DNA from: Tribonema minus
Lineage: Eukaryota > Sar > Xanthophyceae > Tribonematales > Tribonemataceae
NCBI GenBank assembly: GCA_017506865.1
Contig: JAFCMP010000553.1
Span: 248,001-312,000, forward strand
Reading direction: 5' to 3'
Length of the DNA: 64,000 nt
The notes beneath the pieces were generated by a model, which was not told the origin of the DNA, searched no databases, and saw only the letters and a list, made by a program, of their open reading frames with translations. Position 1 is the first letter of the stretch. Every line of letters starts with the position of its first letter. Made by a program: the position numbers and the translations under genes. Of the stretch, positions 46,301 to 54,289 are shown piece by piece.

Positions 46301-47998
46301 CTGTATTTTGCAGCAGGGGGTAGGTCACATAAGATGAGCTCTGATGTGCTAGTACTACCAAAAGTTCTGCGAGGACGTGTACTTGACGAATGTCATGATG
46401 GCGCGCTGGGAGGTGGACATAGCGGCTTTGCACGCACATATGACAAGCTGAGACGCAGGTACTTCTGGCCAGGAATGTACTCAGATGTTTTTCAGTGGGT
46501 GCTCACGTGCCTGGCTTGCCAGAAGCGAAAGTCAAAACGAGACACGCGCGTGCGCATTCACGGGTTTGGGGATATCGATTTGCAGCATGCATTCCAGTTA
46601 GTAGGATTTGATATAGTGGGGCCATTCCCAAAAACACGTAGGGGCAATAGTTACATTGTGGTTTTCACAGACTATCTGACAAGGTGGCCTGAGGCCTTTG
46701 CAATACCAGACAAGTCAGCTGCAACGGTTGCGCGGATCATTGTGAGTGAAATCATACCTAGGCATGGGTGTCCGCAAATGTTTCTAAGCGATAATGCAAA
46801 AGAGTTCAGGGGCATGTTAATGAAAGAGCTGACTCGCTTGCTGAGCATTGAGCAGCGGTTCACATCTCCATATCACCCAGCCTGCAATGGTCTGACAGAA
46901 CGCACCAATGGCACACTAGTAAACCTCCTCTCTATGATGGTAGAAGACAACCAGAGGAACTGGGATACCGTATTGCCACATGCCCTATTCAATCATCGAG
47001 CTTGCACTAATGCTACCTACAGTATGTCACCATTTCGCATGCTGTACGGTCGTGAGCCAATACTGCCATTTGAGGCCATGATAGGAGATTTGAAAACCTC
47101 AAAGTTGCCGACGAAGTGGAAATCAGCAGCTGAACATCTTCAGGCAATTCACGAGCTCATTAAGGAAGGGCACAGACTTGTTCAAACTTCGCTGCAGGAG
47201 CAGGAAGAACGGTTACGCACAGAGGCAGCGCGTGAAAAGGGGTATGCACGTAGGTTTCAGCCGGGAGATAGCGTTTTAGTTCATTATCCGCCAGTGCGCA
47301 AGGGGCTTAGCCGCAAACTGAAAGCTGAGCGTTGGTTGGGTCCATGCACTGTTGAGAGGCGCATACCAGGCCTTGATACTTATGTCTTGAAAGCAGCACA
47401 TGCGGGTCAAGTCATGCTCAAGTACATTCACTGCAGCAGACTCAAGTTGGTATCTGAAAGACGAACTGCAGCACCGCTTCCACCGAATGTACCTGATTTA
47501 TCTACTGCTGACAAGGCCCGCGCACCTGTCGATCCAGCTGATGCACCATCAACTTCAACTTCAGCTTCAAGTCGCTCGCAGTGCCCATTTGCCAAAGGTG
47601 ATATTGTGAGAGTCTCAGTAGCAGCATGGGTTGAGGGCTCTACAGATAGTTGTGATGGTTATGTGGTGCATGTGACAAATGATGGTACAGTGGAGTTCAT
47701 CACCCCTGTAGACGCAGCAGAGCCAGATGTTTTGGTAGAGCAGCTGTCAGGGTTTGTGAGTCGCTACAAGGGCCGCTGGGTCAAAGGCGATTCTCACTTC
47801 ACTAAACTCATCTACAGCCTCCACTTCTCTTCCCCTTTTTTCACTGAGCGTGTTGGCAAATTCTGGCAACCCCCTGCGCAGGCAGTTGCTGTAATGTTCA
47901 TTGACAAAGTCCAAATTCTTGCATCAGCTGTCATTTTCAAACACTGGTACTCGGCAGTCTGTACAACGTGCTGGGCGCGCAGGTCCGGTCACTCTTAG
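37349..47998 (+). CDS. Gag-Pol polyprotein with embedded cytosine-5 methyltransferase (about 3,549 aa)
   Basis: ATG 37349 is the first ATG after the in-frame stop at 37310. Residues 1-640 are unrecognised, with a Gly/Asp-rich stretch at about 450-610. About 650-880 is gag-like, helical and charged. The aspartic protease has D1142 in LDSCAG (usual DSGA). The C5 methyltransferase, about 1520-1820, has motif I DLGCGIGS (D1526), motif IV STRCEEVS (C1596; usual PCQ is RCE), ENV at 1638-1640, GFPNLRKRVFF as motif VIII, and KGSGQILLAPV near motif X. The RT, about 2370-2540, has YVDD at 2521-2524. RNase H starts LQTDASDYG (D2676). Integrase has an HHCC finger near 3012-3056 and a DDE triad D3088, D3148, E3184 (last spacing 35). 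An unrecognised tail follows. No stops or shifts interrupt the frame, so the element may be functional. Confidence 0.92.
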   Translation: MEQAGVDAFEQGSAGFEEQREVPREVGPLRRSDSMTTSRGTDADERHALLDKVALVKDAGQYRAGSEPYKLLETKEIEDKIRLFWRECRYPENYLQGRQEAVADLRERDKLNNFWNVHMRTVEKGVRNPYHAGDLIVVLQAVPQKRALDKYVMSMGMVGRDAEGVMHIEGVDALNPVNTPRKPLVLQEESGMDRLRVWRPAGYEWAIYHRDANLLSQTAMTEIVQVAPAWAQPKGRFPRHHKMGDYVTVSAEERLLLVPTHTLTPLVLPKGAQVRFALAAGDKRTRFGTVVEDFVAASEKLFVNHLDAINPYVWVRDNDGGRTWQVPVSELDLRGDPWWSRPVLPVAPFKGEGWNLWPGPTLAWLVENEEDTSVALSIKPARLRWGIPNYARKTGRTMTIEHVPVRAEFLFSGWQQDKRSPAPVLRVKDSAIAPNSGWEVRQAMGGSSAQGERAGTSAHDAEVEVEPQRKLKPPPGQPSSARSSLGQRQNAESGSGGDGDDGDARSTRSSLRQRKNAAGGGGGGGGDDDDDSSDTDADARHDRSSRNRSRDARGGKGDRPPRRAQGRSGGGGGDDGGSSGDGGGVEEDSEGKSEVEVDALADNAEFGAKSGTHIVATQVIKEIKGITHPTLYFSEEPPDANTEYKNVENKVVSPDSVTCIMSEWLSSCESRVVAGGQRIPGPRSKERTCPGFIVVLWHQALSTQLRKRIHAWQSTNCEDDNLSGEQVQKLRLYLLELYSESMQRGKAVSKLKRLVLEAGVGVVEFLLDYGKMLDFTLQKVERRTKSLYRERYIWGLLGVFERPSDAKERVAAFKKKLVEYVNMLEQGQSENVKLSQLRADLELKEKKVAANKSLSVHAYLAKEKKLDKRRSPDAYMTDPMASQGNDDGSAERPLAMPVAGDEGAAGLPSQLAPLQEGLTALNNSMQMLQSHLQQRDSDVNQRFDHFSQRFDQLAAAPRRPTDQGYRSPWSDQRRGGAYNANTRQGPYAGGSAQRYPGPSVANYSSLSAAHPSTLAQGLSALAMLLGSAAGGGGIDGGAARLLPAVHHLAGRVAEGGIYEFEPSMYFAVDPGAGDVCDLCCPDEFGRFAAWCGFEGGADVAEVSCLVCVTGAQPISSAPVARTMILAVEAKVHRVLDAIVHLDSCAGCSVMQFRAYCLLLRRLKDEDPQKAKDLERSQRQPQYKAIRGVGRHLVAVMFMVSLEVELAGVQMAVDFHVSDKVEPQFLISWEVLTRMRLDILGSKNPVLVQHPDKPDKAAKALSPQDVDRIRDSWRSANQGGGSRGAGVQSTLWSHLRQPAQEPTVCRYEFGSLPAELLQESPLAEGEPSPKFVLGNGAAPVQERVEAPIDLDNLADERIISVEQLPPEGWELDVVCASAEASSDAERESVESDSDLVTGAGEIYDTGSDVEQWCGDRCAVEVDADEVPEEVEVDTADEASVDGEVDVADGAPEVESGASVEPPDTVEVEVAVGELDDNRRSGHYPKGGGVEWVVADCHPERWGLISAVERGEYPDVPDMQVPNLKVVDLGCGIGSAVMGALMAGAQVQLAVDVSEEYAAIFQRSHPHVPFILGDYTSEAVWRRIDEVDPDMVLVSTRCEEVSANKYRPKGSQVVETEITELTPKLVQKAIEHNVKVLLLENVPQLGTTVNGVHALQAAHAAEYHILSFLLAGEDVGFPNLRKRVFFLMVRGDEVVVDALRRVAGSLEAVKHRRGSLQVTLQEMWGINHPVYVLPPRNAQARWTHDSTTSVVTLVARHFHAFHEPAQADLRNADLRYPVEQRYTPSQADLLRANGLWWLNVPPGVTQSVLAKGSGQILLAPVMSFILRTLRTEPALFDRQHQRARIEPRMLEDGIFVQTLGPYDLPDDHPSAGRAVGPLVMSSLLDNMPVLRMLKNMQGRAMGTGYNNSRESGAQPPAGAAAAASSDAEGAQTQGSDSDAAADSEDDTDGHRSGRARKPGTLTMMQAYELAMHRVDQRFANTHVSENPEIAAAADHDLPGWDNVVLVAEQGAVQRRCASVYLARRYARVQPTKDGMVVKVMWRHMLAPGNYVLEGLADDKGHWAVRRQRVLVEPMQQTASINLTLLETTSRLKLGVKLGYLHLLDEDLWNQEASKHEADIARNLLHLSSKVEDTSTRAALASRLAALRRNERLATLCFMVAAGCLTPAEASSVGGDELKAAAAADLFAEACLHTHPTRSDAPQESTTASCTAACASSTAASAPGAATTETTAPASPTPRSETPSGDAPKMRPPAEPPPTGEPCTAVPNAQANAKAEVKVDVEAQPGVGAGAELEEQLDEEAVQQARELEWLAAFKVDKMEHLTNRQRTELAELLRKMARNGIFSFDGKPGKVTLVRHHIDVGDARPVRARLRKYSLKELEVLWKEIDFLLKKGVIEPSNSPWNSPLVILPKPCGGLRVVQDLRAVNQLVKEKGGGQDGFPLPRIDEVHSVLSGSEWFSSMDAVAGFWHVELDRESRPVTAFQTKWGCYQWKVGPMGLMNMPSTFQRLMQLAMGHDALWVYALVYVDDILVFSKTFKEHMRHLETVLSRMISVGIKLKPSKCHFAMKEVKFLGHVVDASGRRVDPTKVEAIDKIPLPSDLHDVRSFLCMAAYYRQYIEHFSTITEPLVNLTRKGVPFVLSDDCIAAWSVLKEALKTSPVLAHPDLKGILNGTVKLVLQTDASDYGLGAVLTQICPVNGEHPLGYYSRTLKGAERNYGTYDREALAAVEGIHYFRQLLHNGKTFTLQTDHSALAHLMGGSEPRTKRQERYISELQQYNMDIVHRPGKENGNADALSRIKEGAYELLSAGVAFTNAACASQRGGGRQSTPSIAKILRFDPSRALRTPRAPVAAAPLRSCAGLDEVEDASSSTSGIEIASVNITATGVAQLWPKDDDEDADQEPTLDDGGDYDSDEESGTPVENSSSSAQHSHSHVQPSDIVTALVDDPVLGKVVKYMTTQAGGPPHGLSPKEVEEARSYEKAGYYLRDKKLYFAAGGRSHKMSSDVLVLPKVLRGRVLDECHDGALGGGHSGFARTYDKLRRRYFWPGMYSDVFQWVLTCLACQKRKSKRDTRVRIHGFGDIDLQHAFQLVGFDIVGPFPKTRRGNSYIVVFTDYLTRWPEAFAIPDKSAATVARIIVSEIIPRHGCPQMFLSDNAKEFRGMLMKELTRLLSIEQRFTSPYHPACNGLTERTNGTLVNLLSMMVEDNQRNWDTVLPHALFNHRACTNATYSMSPFRMLYGREPILPFEAMIGDLKTSKLPTKWKSAAEHLQAIHELIKEGHRLVQTSLQEQEERLRTEAAREKGYARRFQPGDSVLVHYPPVRKGLSRKLKAERWLGPCTVERRIPGLDTYVLKAAHAGQVMLKYIHCSRLKLVSERRTAAPLPPNVPDLSTADKARAPVDPADAPSTSTSASSRSQCPFAKGDIVRVSVAAWVEGSTDSCDGYVVHVTNDGTVEFITPVDAAEPDVLVEQLSGFVSRYKGRWVKGDSHFTKLIYSLHFSSPFFTERVGKFWQPPAQAVAVMFIDKVQILASAVIFKHWYSAVCTTCWARRSGHS

Positions 47999-48037
47999 TG
48001 CGGCGGGAGCAGCTGGATGCTTAGCGCACAGTGAGTT

Positions 48038-48781
48038 GTGGCGCGTATGACCACGGGCCTGAGAGCGCGCTCGTCAGGTGACGGCGGCTGCCCACATTTC
48101 CAAGACCAGTTGGCAGCGCTCAGCGCCAGCCCGATGATACCAGTCCGAGACACCCTTTCGCAGCGCGAAGCGCTAGCCCAGCGCGTCACCGCCCTGCCCT
48201 CTCCACAACAACACCACGTGCTGGCGGCGGATACCATCACTGACATACAACACCGCCGCCGCACGGACCTCTTCAACACCCACACCGGCATGCTGGCAAT
48301 AGGCATCAATCTTCAACATTCTACTTCACCCGCTGCCGCAGCCGAGCAACTTCATCAACAACTTCAAGAAGCCATGACGACACTTAAACTTCTACTTCAA
48401 GATGCCCTAGCGTGTGTGAGCGCGATGCCACATGGCGCGGAGCCTGCTGCGGCGAGTTGCCGAGCAGTGCTTGGGCATGGACGCGGGAGACAGCCGAGCC
48501 CTGCTCAGGGCTCGACTTGGAGCAGCAGGAGGGAGCCGCTTTTTTTTTTATGGGTCGTCAGCCTGGTTGGTGGCGCGGGAACTCGGGCGGTCTTGCTGCG
48601 AGACGTACCGCAGCCGAACTTCCAAGCCTTTTCCTGTGAAGGAAATGCGGGGGAGATTAGGCGCCAGGTGTACAGTTTTCTCCATACAGGTGCAAATGCG
48701 TGTCCACCAGCGCGCACCTCAGGCCATCCACACTATGCTATGATGGGCCTACACACAAAGGTTGTGGTGTCGGGGTTGTAG
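48038..48781 (+). CDS. Unassigned ORF downstream of pol inside the LTR element
   Basis: A 247-codon frame lies between the polyprotein stop and the 3' LTR. It has no recognised domain, and an overlapping frame (48432-48743) also shows mixed protein-like composition (MARSLLRRVAEQCLGMDAGD). A T-run at about 48540-48549 lies between them and could be a slippage or sequencing artefact. In LTR elements this position sometimes holds an env-like or accessory gene, but there is no signal peptide or clear membrane anchor here. Confidence 0.3.
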   Translation: MARMTTGLRARSSGDGGCPHFQDQLAALSASPMIPVRDTLSQREALAQRVTALPSPQQHHVLAADTITDIQHRRRTDLFNTHTGMLAIGINLQHSTSPAAAAEQLHQQLQEAMTTLKLLLQDALACVSAMPHGAEPAAASCRAVLGHGRGRQPSPAQGSTWSSRREPLFFLWVVSLVGGAGTRAVLLRDVPQPNFQAFSCEGNAGEIRRQVYSFLHTGANACPPARTSGHPHYAMMGLHTKVVVSGL

Positions 48782-49243
48782 TGGGGGGGGGGGTGCGTGC
48801 ACGCATTAGGCGGATGCGCAGTAGTGGGGGAGTGAGCGTACACGCTGCGCTGTAGTGTGTGTTGCTTGTAGGCAGGCAGTTGCCGGGGCTGGGAATGGGC
48901 CGTGTGGTGACCTTTATGAGGTACAGCATTAGAGGCATGTAACCACACACCAGCAGGGTTATTTCAGCGCCACGAAGTCAACATGTGGTGCTGCCGCCGC
49001 CGCCGCCGGTGCCGCCGCCACCATGCTGGCCGCTGTCGCCGCCCTTCCTGCTGGTGATGTGCGATCAGGTGTTGCAAACGCTTCGACGACACCTGGTCGT
49101 GCAGCAAAGTGGTGCCAGTGTGCTGTGCTAAATGGGGCCGCTTCGTGGTCCATTAACAGTAGGCCGGGATTGCAGTAGTTCCCTATGCACGCTTCACTGT
49201 TATTTGATCCAGACGCGCGTTGGGCGTCATGGATGGGGGCGCA

Positions 49244-49652
49244 TGTCGTGAAGCGGCATCTTCGCGTGCATGAGGATGATAGTTGCATGTCTTGGTGGTA
49301 GCACGCCTTGGGTGGCAAGGGCTCAATTGGAGAGTTGAGCTCGTATCTTGCTGCAAGTCACCTCAAGAATGATGGCAGTGCTCAGCTCATGCTGCCGTCA
49401 TGTGCTTATTGGTTTGTAATCACTTCGACACCTGTAAAACCATGCTATAAGCCTTAGCGCCTTGCTCTGCTTGTACTTGCCAACCATGGTGGCCTACTTG
49501 GGTTATTATGGGAGTTAGGGGGCACACCCTTTCTCACGGCACACGGGTCATTGCTGGGTCGAGGTAGGAGCGGGTCAGGTAGTCAACAGCGACTGGTAGC
49601 TACACACACGGCATACACACACACAGGCAACTGGCGCACCCCAGTTCCCACA
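49244..49652 (+). repeat. 3' LTR (409 bp)
   Basis: Matches the 5' LTR with the indels noted there. The preceding purine-rich GGATGGGGGCGCA (49231-49243) is the likely polypurine tract. The sequence after it, CTCCCTTGGGCC, resumes family B copy 2. Confidence 0.93.
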
Positions 49653-49685
49653 CTCCCTTGGGCCCTTATAAATACAAGTCCATAC

Positions 49686-51003
49686 GTACTTGTAACAGCA
49701 CCATTTTTAGAGTCATACCAGCAGTGGCAGCAGCATATGTTGCAATCAGCAGCAGAAAGGCACACGAAGCAGGAGAGGAGAGGAGAGGCAGCATCCGTTT
49801 TTAAACAGGAAGTTGAATTGAAGTTTGTGGGTGTACGTAGCAATCACAGTGTTAACGCACAGCAGTGCCGGATGAACTCAAACAGGAGGTGGGTTTGCAA
49901 AGCCCCACTTTCTGCCGCGTTTTTCGCTTAGCATAACATGGCTTACTCTGTCGCTGGAAGTTACCCAGCGACCGTTCCTTCATGGGTAGGCGCCCACACT
50001 CTGGCATGCGCACCAACGGCTTGTTGCAGACAGGCGCCTCCGCGGCGTCAGGCGCAGACCGCTTTCGCTGACTGAATAAAGGCTTGCAAGTCCTGTCAGT
50101 CTCTTGCCTGTTCCAAGTCATCTTGCTAGGCACCGCTTCGACTGCAAAGTGTGGCATCGATGCCTGGCCAGTTGGCGCATGCCCGGCAAAATATGATCTA
50201 ACTGGGCTGGCGCAACACACTGTGCATTGTTTTTGTTTTTTTTGCAAACTGGCGAAAAACTGCTGTGTAGCGCCCGACCTCTTTTACCCCCTCAGGCAGC
50301 GCGCCGGCCTACCCAATCGCACTGCTGGTGGATATGGTGGTCTGTGTCGCCTCCATCAGTGCCCGCACCGCAGCCTCCCCCCCAAACCTGTTGAGCGTCC
50401 AGCGGCATTGCTAGGGGTGGGAGTCGCCGCACTTCAATGCGCTCATTGATGTCAGCAGGCGCCGGAGACTCGTAGGTAGCGAGGTTGCAGCTGGTCCTGA
50501 ATGTATCGTGTAGCTGTGCTGCCAGAAGATGGCGCATGTGTGGAACAGCTGCGAGTCCAGGCATGTGCAGATCCAGGTGTAGATGTTAAGGGAGCATGAA
50601 GCGGCTGTTGGAGCCGTCGGGCAGAGCCGCCTGAAGGCAGAGGGAAAAAGCCATATGTCAGCACAATATTGCTGCCAGTAGTAAGTACGTGAGAAGATGT
50701 CTGCAGCGAAAGGTTGATGTAACTGACAGTTGATGCTCATCATGTTCGTGCACAAAATTCAACCACAAACGTTGTCAAGTGTATGTGGTGACATGGCACC
50801 CCAGGAAGGGGGGGGTGCCGCGCTTACCGATGGTGTGCAATCAAAAGAGAGCTGCATAATAAAGCCACAATACACAGTATGCTAGAAGTATTGTGTCACG
50901 TATTGCACTCTCATCATGCACCAAAAAATAATTCAAGTACTATTATGGTGACAAGCTTCGCTGCAATGTATTAGCAGGGGCTATAAAGAAAGAAGGTCCA
51001 ACG
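49686..51003 (+). repeat. Right piece of repeat R, copy 1
   Basis: Near-identical to 60163-61955 apart from the small TIR element and a short rearrangement in that copy, and an 8-bp indel near 50165. It resumes repeat R after the family B insertion. Similarity ends at about 51003 (AGAAGGTCCAAC). The unit may be a DNA transposon body or a larger segmental repeat. Confidence 0.92.
49852..50755 (-). pseudogene. Unassigned minus-strand coding pieces in repeat R (copy 1)
   Basis: Minus-strand frames at 50755-50411, 50564-50292 and 50247-49852 are conserved in the second copy (61706-61407, 61052-60780, 60677-60321), which suggests a spliced or decayed gene. The last piece has Cys/Lys/Arg-rich sequence (KMTWNRQETDRTCKPLFSQR). 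Its C-terminus differs between copies because of one base in a T-run (CCCACTTTC against CCCACTTTTC). Another stop-bounded break sits near 50290. No domain is recognised. Confidence 0.35.
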
Positions 51004-51209
51004 TATTCTGGACTGAGAAGTGCTATTGTGCTGAAGCAGATGTTGCCCTTTTTGTTCAACCTTGACGCAAAAAAAAAGGACATTGCCATAAACCAACATG
51101 TGGCAATCGCAGTGTTGAGGAGATTAGTTTACCTAGCCATTACCAGCGCAAGGCAACTCAAAACTTGGTACCAATGCCATGAAAAAGTGGCCGACGGCCG
51201 TCACGGCCA

Positions 51210-52330
51210 TCACTGCACGACTACAACCAATATGCGATTGGCGAGGGCCACTGTAACAGTTGCCCTGCTCAGGCGGTATTCAGTGAAGTCCAATGCCCTA
51301 GAAAGGTGTGCAGAAATACTATTGAGGCCAGTGACTGAGTGCAGGACCAAGTACTTTTCTTGCCTGCATTGCAGTACACCGCTACTCAAGTCCACCTCCT
51401 CCAGGTGGTCCACGAGCGCCTCAGCAGTGCGCAGCCGCAAAGCGTGCGTGAATCTGATGCTGGTGGCGGCGGCCTCAAGGTGCTTGCATACACTGCGGCA
51501 TGCCTGAGGGCACGAGCAGAAAAGCTCTCCCACAAGTCCACATCTGGCGGGATGCTTGGCGCTCGTGCATGTGAACCCCCCCATGGCCTTGTCTCCAGTT
51601 GAAGTGATGTAGTCGCGGTCGAGTATGAACTGGACTTGGTGCTGGTGGCGCTGGGAGCGCTCATACTATGCTATGCATCGCATGCCAAACATATTGAGCA
51701 CTGTCTTTGAGTTGAATCCTACCTCAACAAGAAGCGGTAGTGCAACCTCACAGCCGATTCAGTACGAAGGTTTGGGGCGCAGTGCTGCTCATTCTCAAGG
51801 AGTACAAACAGCAGTTGCACGATGGCATGATCATGGCAGCAACCAAAACAAATGTGGTGATGTTGGGCTGACCGCGGTCGCACTTCACAGGCATTCATGC
51901 CACAGGCATTCATGCCATGCAAAAAGCCTATGCGTAACGTAAAGTATACTTGTCACGGTGGCAAGGTCTTCAAGTGCTTGGGCCATGTCAAGCCTATAAA
52001 AGTGACTTTGCCCACCTGATGATTTCAGGCCGGCCAGCTTTTTCTGACAGTCATGAATGTAATGAGGCATGACTTTGGTGAAAAGCGGAGAGAGCAGCTG
52101 CGCCAACTGCCGAGCCTTCTTTCTCATCAAGAAGACGTACTTGAGCGTGCTATTCCAGAATTCCAGGTGGTTATTTGTGTTGACATCCATAGCAGACACT
52201 GCGGTGCGCCTATAGAATGCTCAATGCTCAGCACAGCACGCCCAGTTGTCGTTGTAGTATTGAGCCACCACTGCATGGTGTGCCCACCTGCACAACATAC
52301 ATGAGAAAGTGCGTGTTGCAAGCATCACGT
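51210..52330 (-). pseudogene. MULE/KDZ-like transposase remnant with SWIM zinc finger
   Basis: Minus strand. The piece at 52199-51885 reads DVNTNNHLEFWNSTLKYVFL, matching the TNNxLExxNxxLK signature at the end of the catalytic core of MULE-type transposases. A later piece (51584-51210) carries FCSCPQACRSVCKHLEAA, a CxC...CxH SWIM finger, which follows the core in MULE and Zisupton-type transposases. Stops separate the pieces (near 51880 and between 51660 and 51590), so introns or frameshifts intervene. The N-terminal DDE region is not legible. The neighbouring ULP1-like motif (55381-55617) fits transposon families that carry both. Confidence 0.62.
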
Positions 52331-53110
52331 CTACATTAGACAGAAAGAGAGTTAAGCTTAGCGTTTAAACTGCTCAGCATCAACCGTCAACATGGCAGTG
52401 CGCACAGCAAACAGGATGGACATCACAGGAGCTCATTGGTGCAATTTAAAGAGCAAATGCATGCCTGCAACAGAGCATATTAAGCTGTCAGTAACGTTAA
52501 GCAAGCACACACTTCACCGTATATGCTAAGCAAATTGGCTGTTATATAGGCTTAGTGCGGGAAACCTCAACTTGAAGTATTTGTGGTGACAGACCACTGG
52601 TGCGCATTACCTAAACATGCGATGTTCACGTTCATTATACCTGTGCTGCTACAGCGGCTGCCACTCGATCAAACCAGATGCCATAAAAAGTAAGGAGTAC
52701 GTACCGGGAGCATCTTCAAGTTCTAGATTCAACATGCTGACACAGCAAACGAAGCATACATGTGTGTACTCATAGTCCACTGCATATGTATTGTGACGTG
52801 GGCATGACCACGAGTATGCGCAAACACGCATTTGCATACGTCAAGGTGACTCGTGGTTTCTCAGTTTTGATTCTACGACGCTCTTTCGCCCTTTCCTTTG
52901 CCCTTGCTCTAGGTTTTTGCTTGCATAGCTTCTCTGCGCCTCACCATGAAAGCCTGGTATTCACTGTCCTCCATTTGTGTAGGCTAACACACCAACAAAC
53001 TGTTCAATGGCGACAATACTTGCACGCTGAGCTTGCACCACACTACCTTAAGACAGCCATTCATGGCCTGAAGTCAACCTCATATTTGAAGTTCGTGTGG
53101 CGTCTATCCA
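52331..53110. other. Gene-poor stretch left of the repeat array
   Basis: No supported coding sequence. A 175-codon frame starting at 52762 runs into the tandem array and has no domain. Confidence 0.5.
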
Positions 53111-53440
53111 CGAATCTTTTGTCCCATAATGCCAAAAGCAAAATGGGCAAGGGACGACGCTCTCCTGATTTCTGCATTCGCCAGAAATATTCAACTTCAA
53201 TATTGAGCTTTAGTCATTTCCCGAATCTTTTGTCGGAAATAGTTTCCACAGAGCAAAAGCAAAATAGGCGAGGGACGACGCTCTCCTGATTTCTGCAATT
53301 GCCAGAAATATTCAATATTGAGCTTTAGTCATTTACCGAATCTTTTGTCGAAAATAGTTTCCACAGAGCAAAAGCAAAATGGGCGAGGGACGACGCTCTC
53401 CTGATTTCTGCAATTGCCAGAAATATTCAACTTAAAATTC
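53111..53440 (+). repeat. Subterminal tandem array, 3 units of 111-115 bp
   Basis: Units start CGAATCTTTTGTC at 53111, 53222 and 53337. Each contains TTTCCACAGAGCAAAAGCAA (degenerate in the first unit) and CAGAAATATTCAA. The same unit in the opposite orientation forms the array at 57311-57768. Inverted subterminal arrays of this kind mark the ends of a DNA transposon. Confidence 0.93.
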
Positions 53441-53540
53441 GATGATTGTGTCAAGGATGCTTCAAATGTGGAGTGTTGTTTGACAGAGACTCTCAAATCA
53501 CTAAGGTGAGAACTTGTTCAGCATTGTGCCGTGAGAGCGC

Positions 53541-54101
53541 GTGCAAATTATATCTGCGTACACCACCATTGTAGCATGTGGAGTGTTGACGTTGTCAATG
53601 AGGTGTACAAGTACCTCGCACCAAAATGTTATTCGTTATGCAATCTGCCTCGGCCCTCTGTATACAAGGCAGCTGCCACTGAAGGGGCGATACGTACACC
53701 CATTGATGGGCTTGCACCCCAGTGTAGCGACAAGCGTGCCATGCTCCCTGTTGCCGTCAGGTGTATGGGAAGGCATTGCGACGACTAATAGCAAGACACA
53801 CGAGGTGATTCAGGCCTGGGCAATCAGTAGGGTGAATGATGCAGTCAGCGTGGTTATACGGAAGCCGAGGTACAAGGCACCACCCTGGCGCGATGGGTCA
53901 TATGAGGAGGTGCACGCCCTTTGGACTATCTCTCTTGTTGAGGCATTGGAGGCAAAGGCCAAAACCTATCGGCGAATCACATTCTTGGAGACTCAGCCTA
54001 GCATTTGCGCAGGTCCTCTCGAATGTTTGGTAACATTCAAATGGTATAAGCAACATTGCTCCCGAATGTTATGGTGTCCACGAATCTTTTGTCAAAAATA
54101 G
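53541..54101 (+). CDS. Unassigned ORF between repeat units
   Basis: A 186-codon frame. The middle (HEVIQAWAISRVNDAVSVVI, then SLVEALEAKAKTYRRITFLE) is protein-like and helical, but no family is recognised. The end runs into a solo repeat unit at 54081, so the natural C-terminus is probably lost or lies in another exon. Confidence 0.3.
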   Translation: MQIISAYTTIVACGVLTLSMRCTSTSHQNVIRYAICLGPLYTRQLPLKGRYVHPLMGLHPSVATSVPCSLLPSGVWEGIATTNSKTHEVIQAWAISRVNDAVSVVIRKPRYKAPPWRDGSYEEVHALWTISLVEALEAKAKTYRRITFLETQPSICAGPLECLVTFKWYKQHCSRMLWCPRIFCQK

Positions 54102-54209
54102 TTTCCACAGAGCAAAAGTAAACATTGCAAGGGACGGCGCTCTCCTGATTTCTGCAATTGCCAAAAATATTCATCTTCAAGTGTGAGGTTCGGCCATTCC
54201 ACGAATCTT
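54081..54209 (+). repeat. Solo subterminal repeat unit
   Basis: One unit in the same orientation as the 53.1 kb array (CGAATCTTTTGTCAAAAATA ... CAAAAATATTCA), followed by the start of another (CGAATCTTTC at 54201). It may be the left end of an inner element whose right end is the array at 57.3-57.8 kb. Confidence 0.88.
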
Positions 54210-54289
54210 TCGGCGCACGTGCCCAGTGCACAGGTGACAATGCACATCAAGCCTCATTTTTTTTTGTGCATGGTGGAGCAACTACGGCG

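Larger units (their letters stand above)
36441..49652 (+). mobile_element. Gypsy-type LTR retrotransposon encoding a C5 DNA methyltransferase
   Basis: 13,212 bp between LTRs beginning TGTCGTGAAG and ending CAGTTCCCACA. It is flanked by a 4-bp duplication CTCC (36437-36440 and 49653-49656) inside the 3' end of family B copy 2. Domain order is gag-like, protease, methyltransferase, RT, RNase H, integrase; integrase after RT places it in Ty3/Gypsy. It is much longer than typical Gypsy elements because of the extra gag-side and methyltransferase sequence. Confidence 0.93.
33181..49685 (+). mobile_element. Non-LTR family B, copy 2, split by a Gypsy element
   Basis: The left part is 33181-36440 and the remaining 33 bp of the 3' end are 49653-49685. 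Both align to copy 1 without a gap once the inserted LTR element (36441-49652) is removed. The target duplication is GTAATTGTAACAG (33168-33180) and GTACTTGTAACAG (49686-49698). The unoccupied site is seen at about 60163-60175. Copy 2 extends about 200 bp further 5' than copy 1 but is still truncated. Confidence 0.9.

Noticed and set aside
37349-47998. Copia or retrovirus assignment for the LTR element
   Set aside because: Integrase follows RT and RNase H, as in Ty3/Gypsy, and no envelope gene is recognisable.
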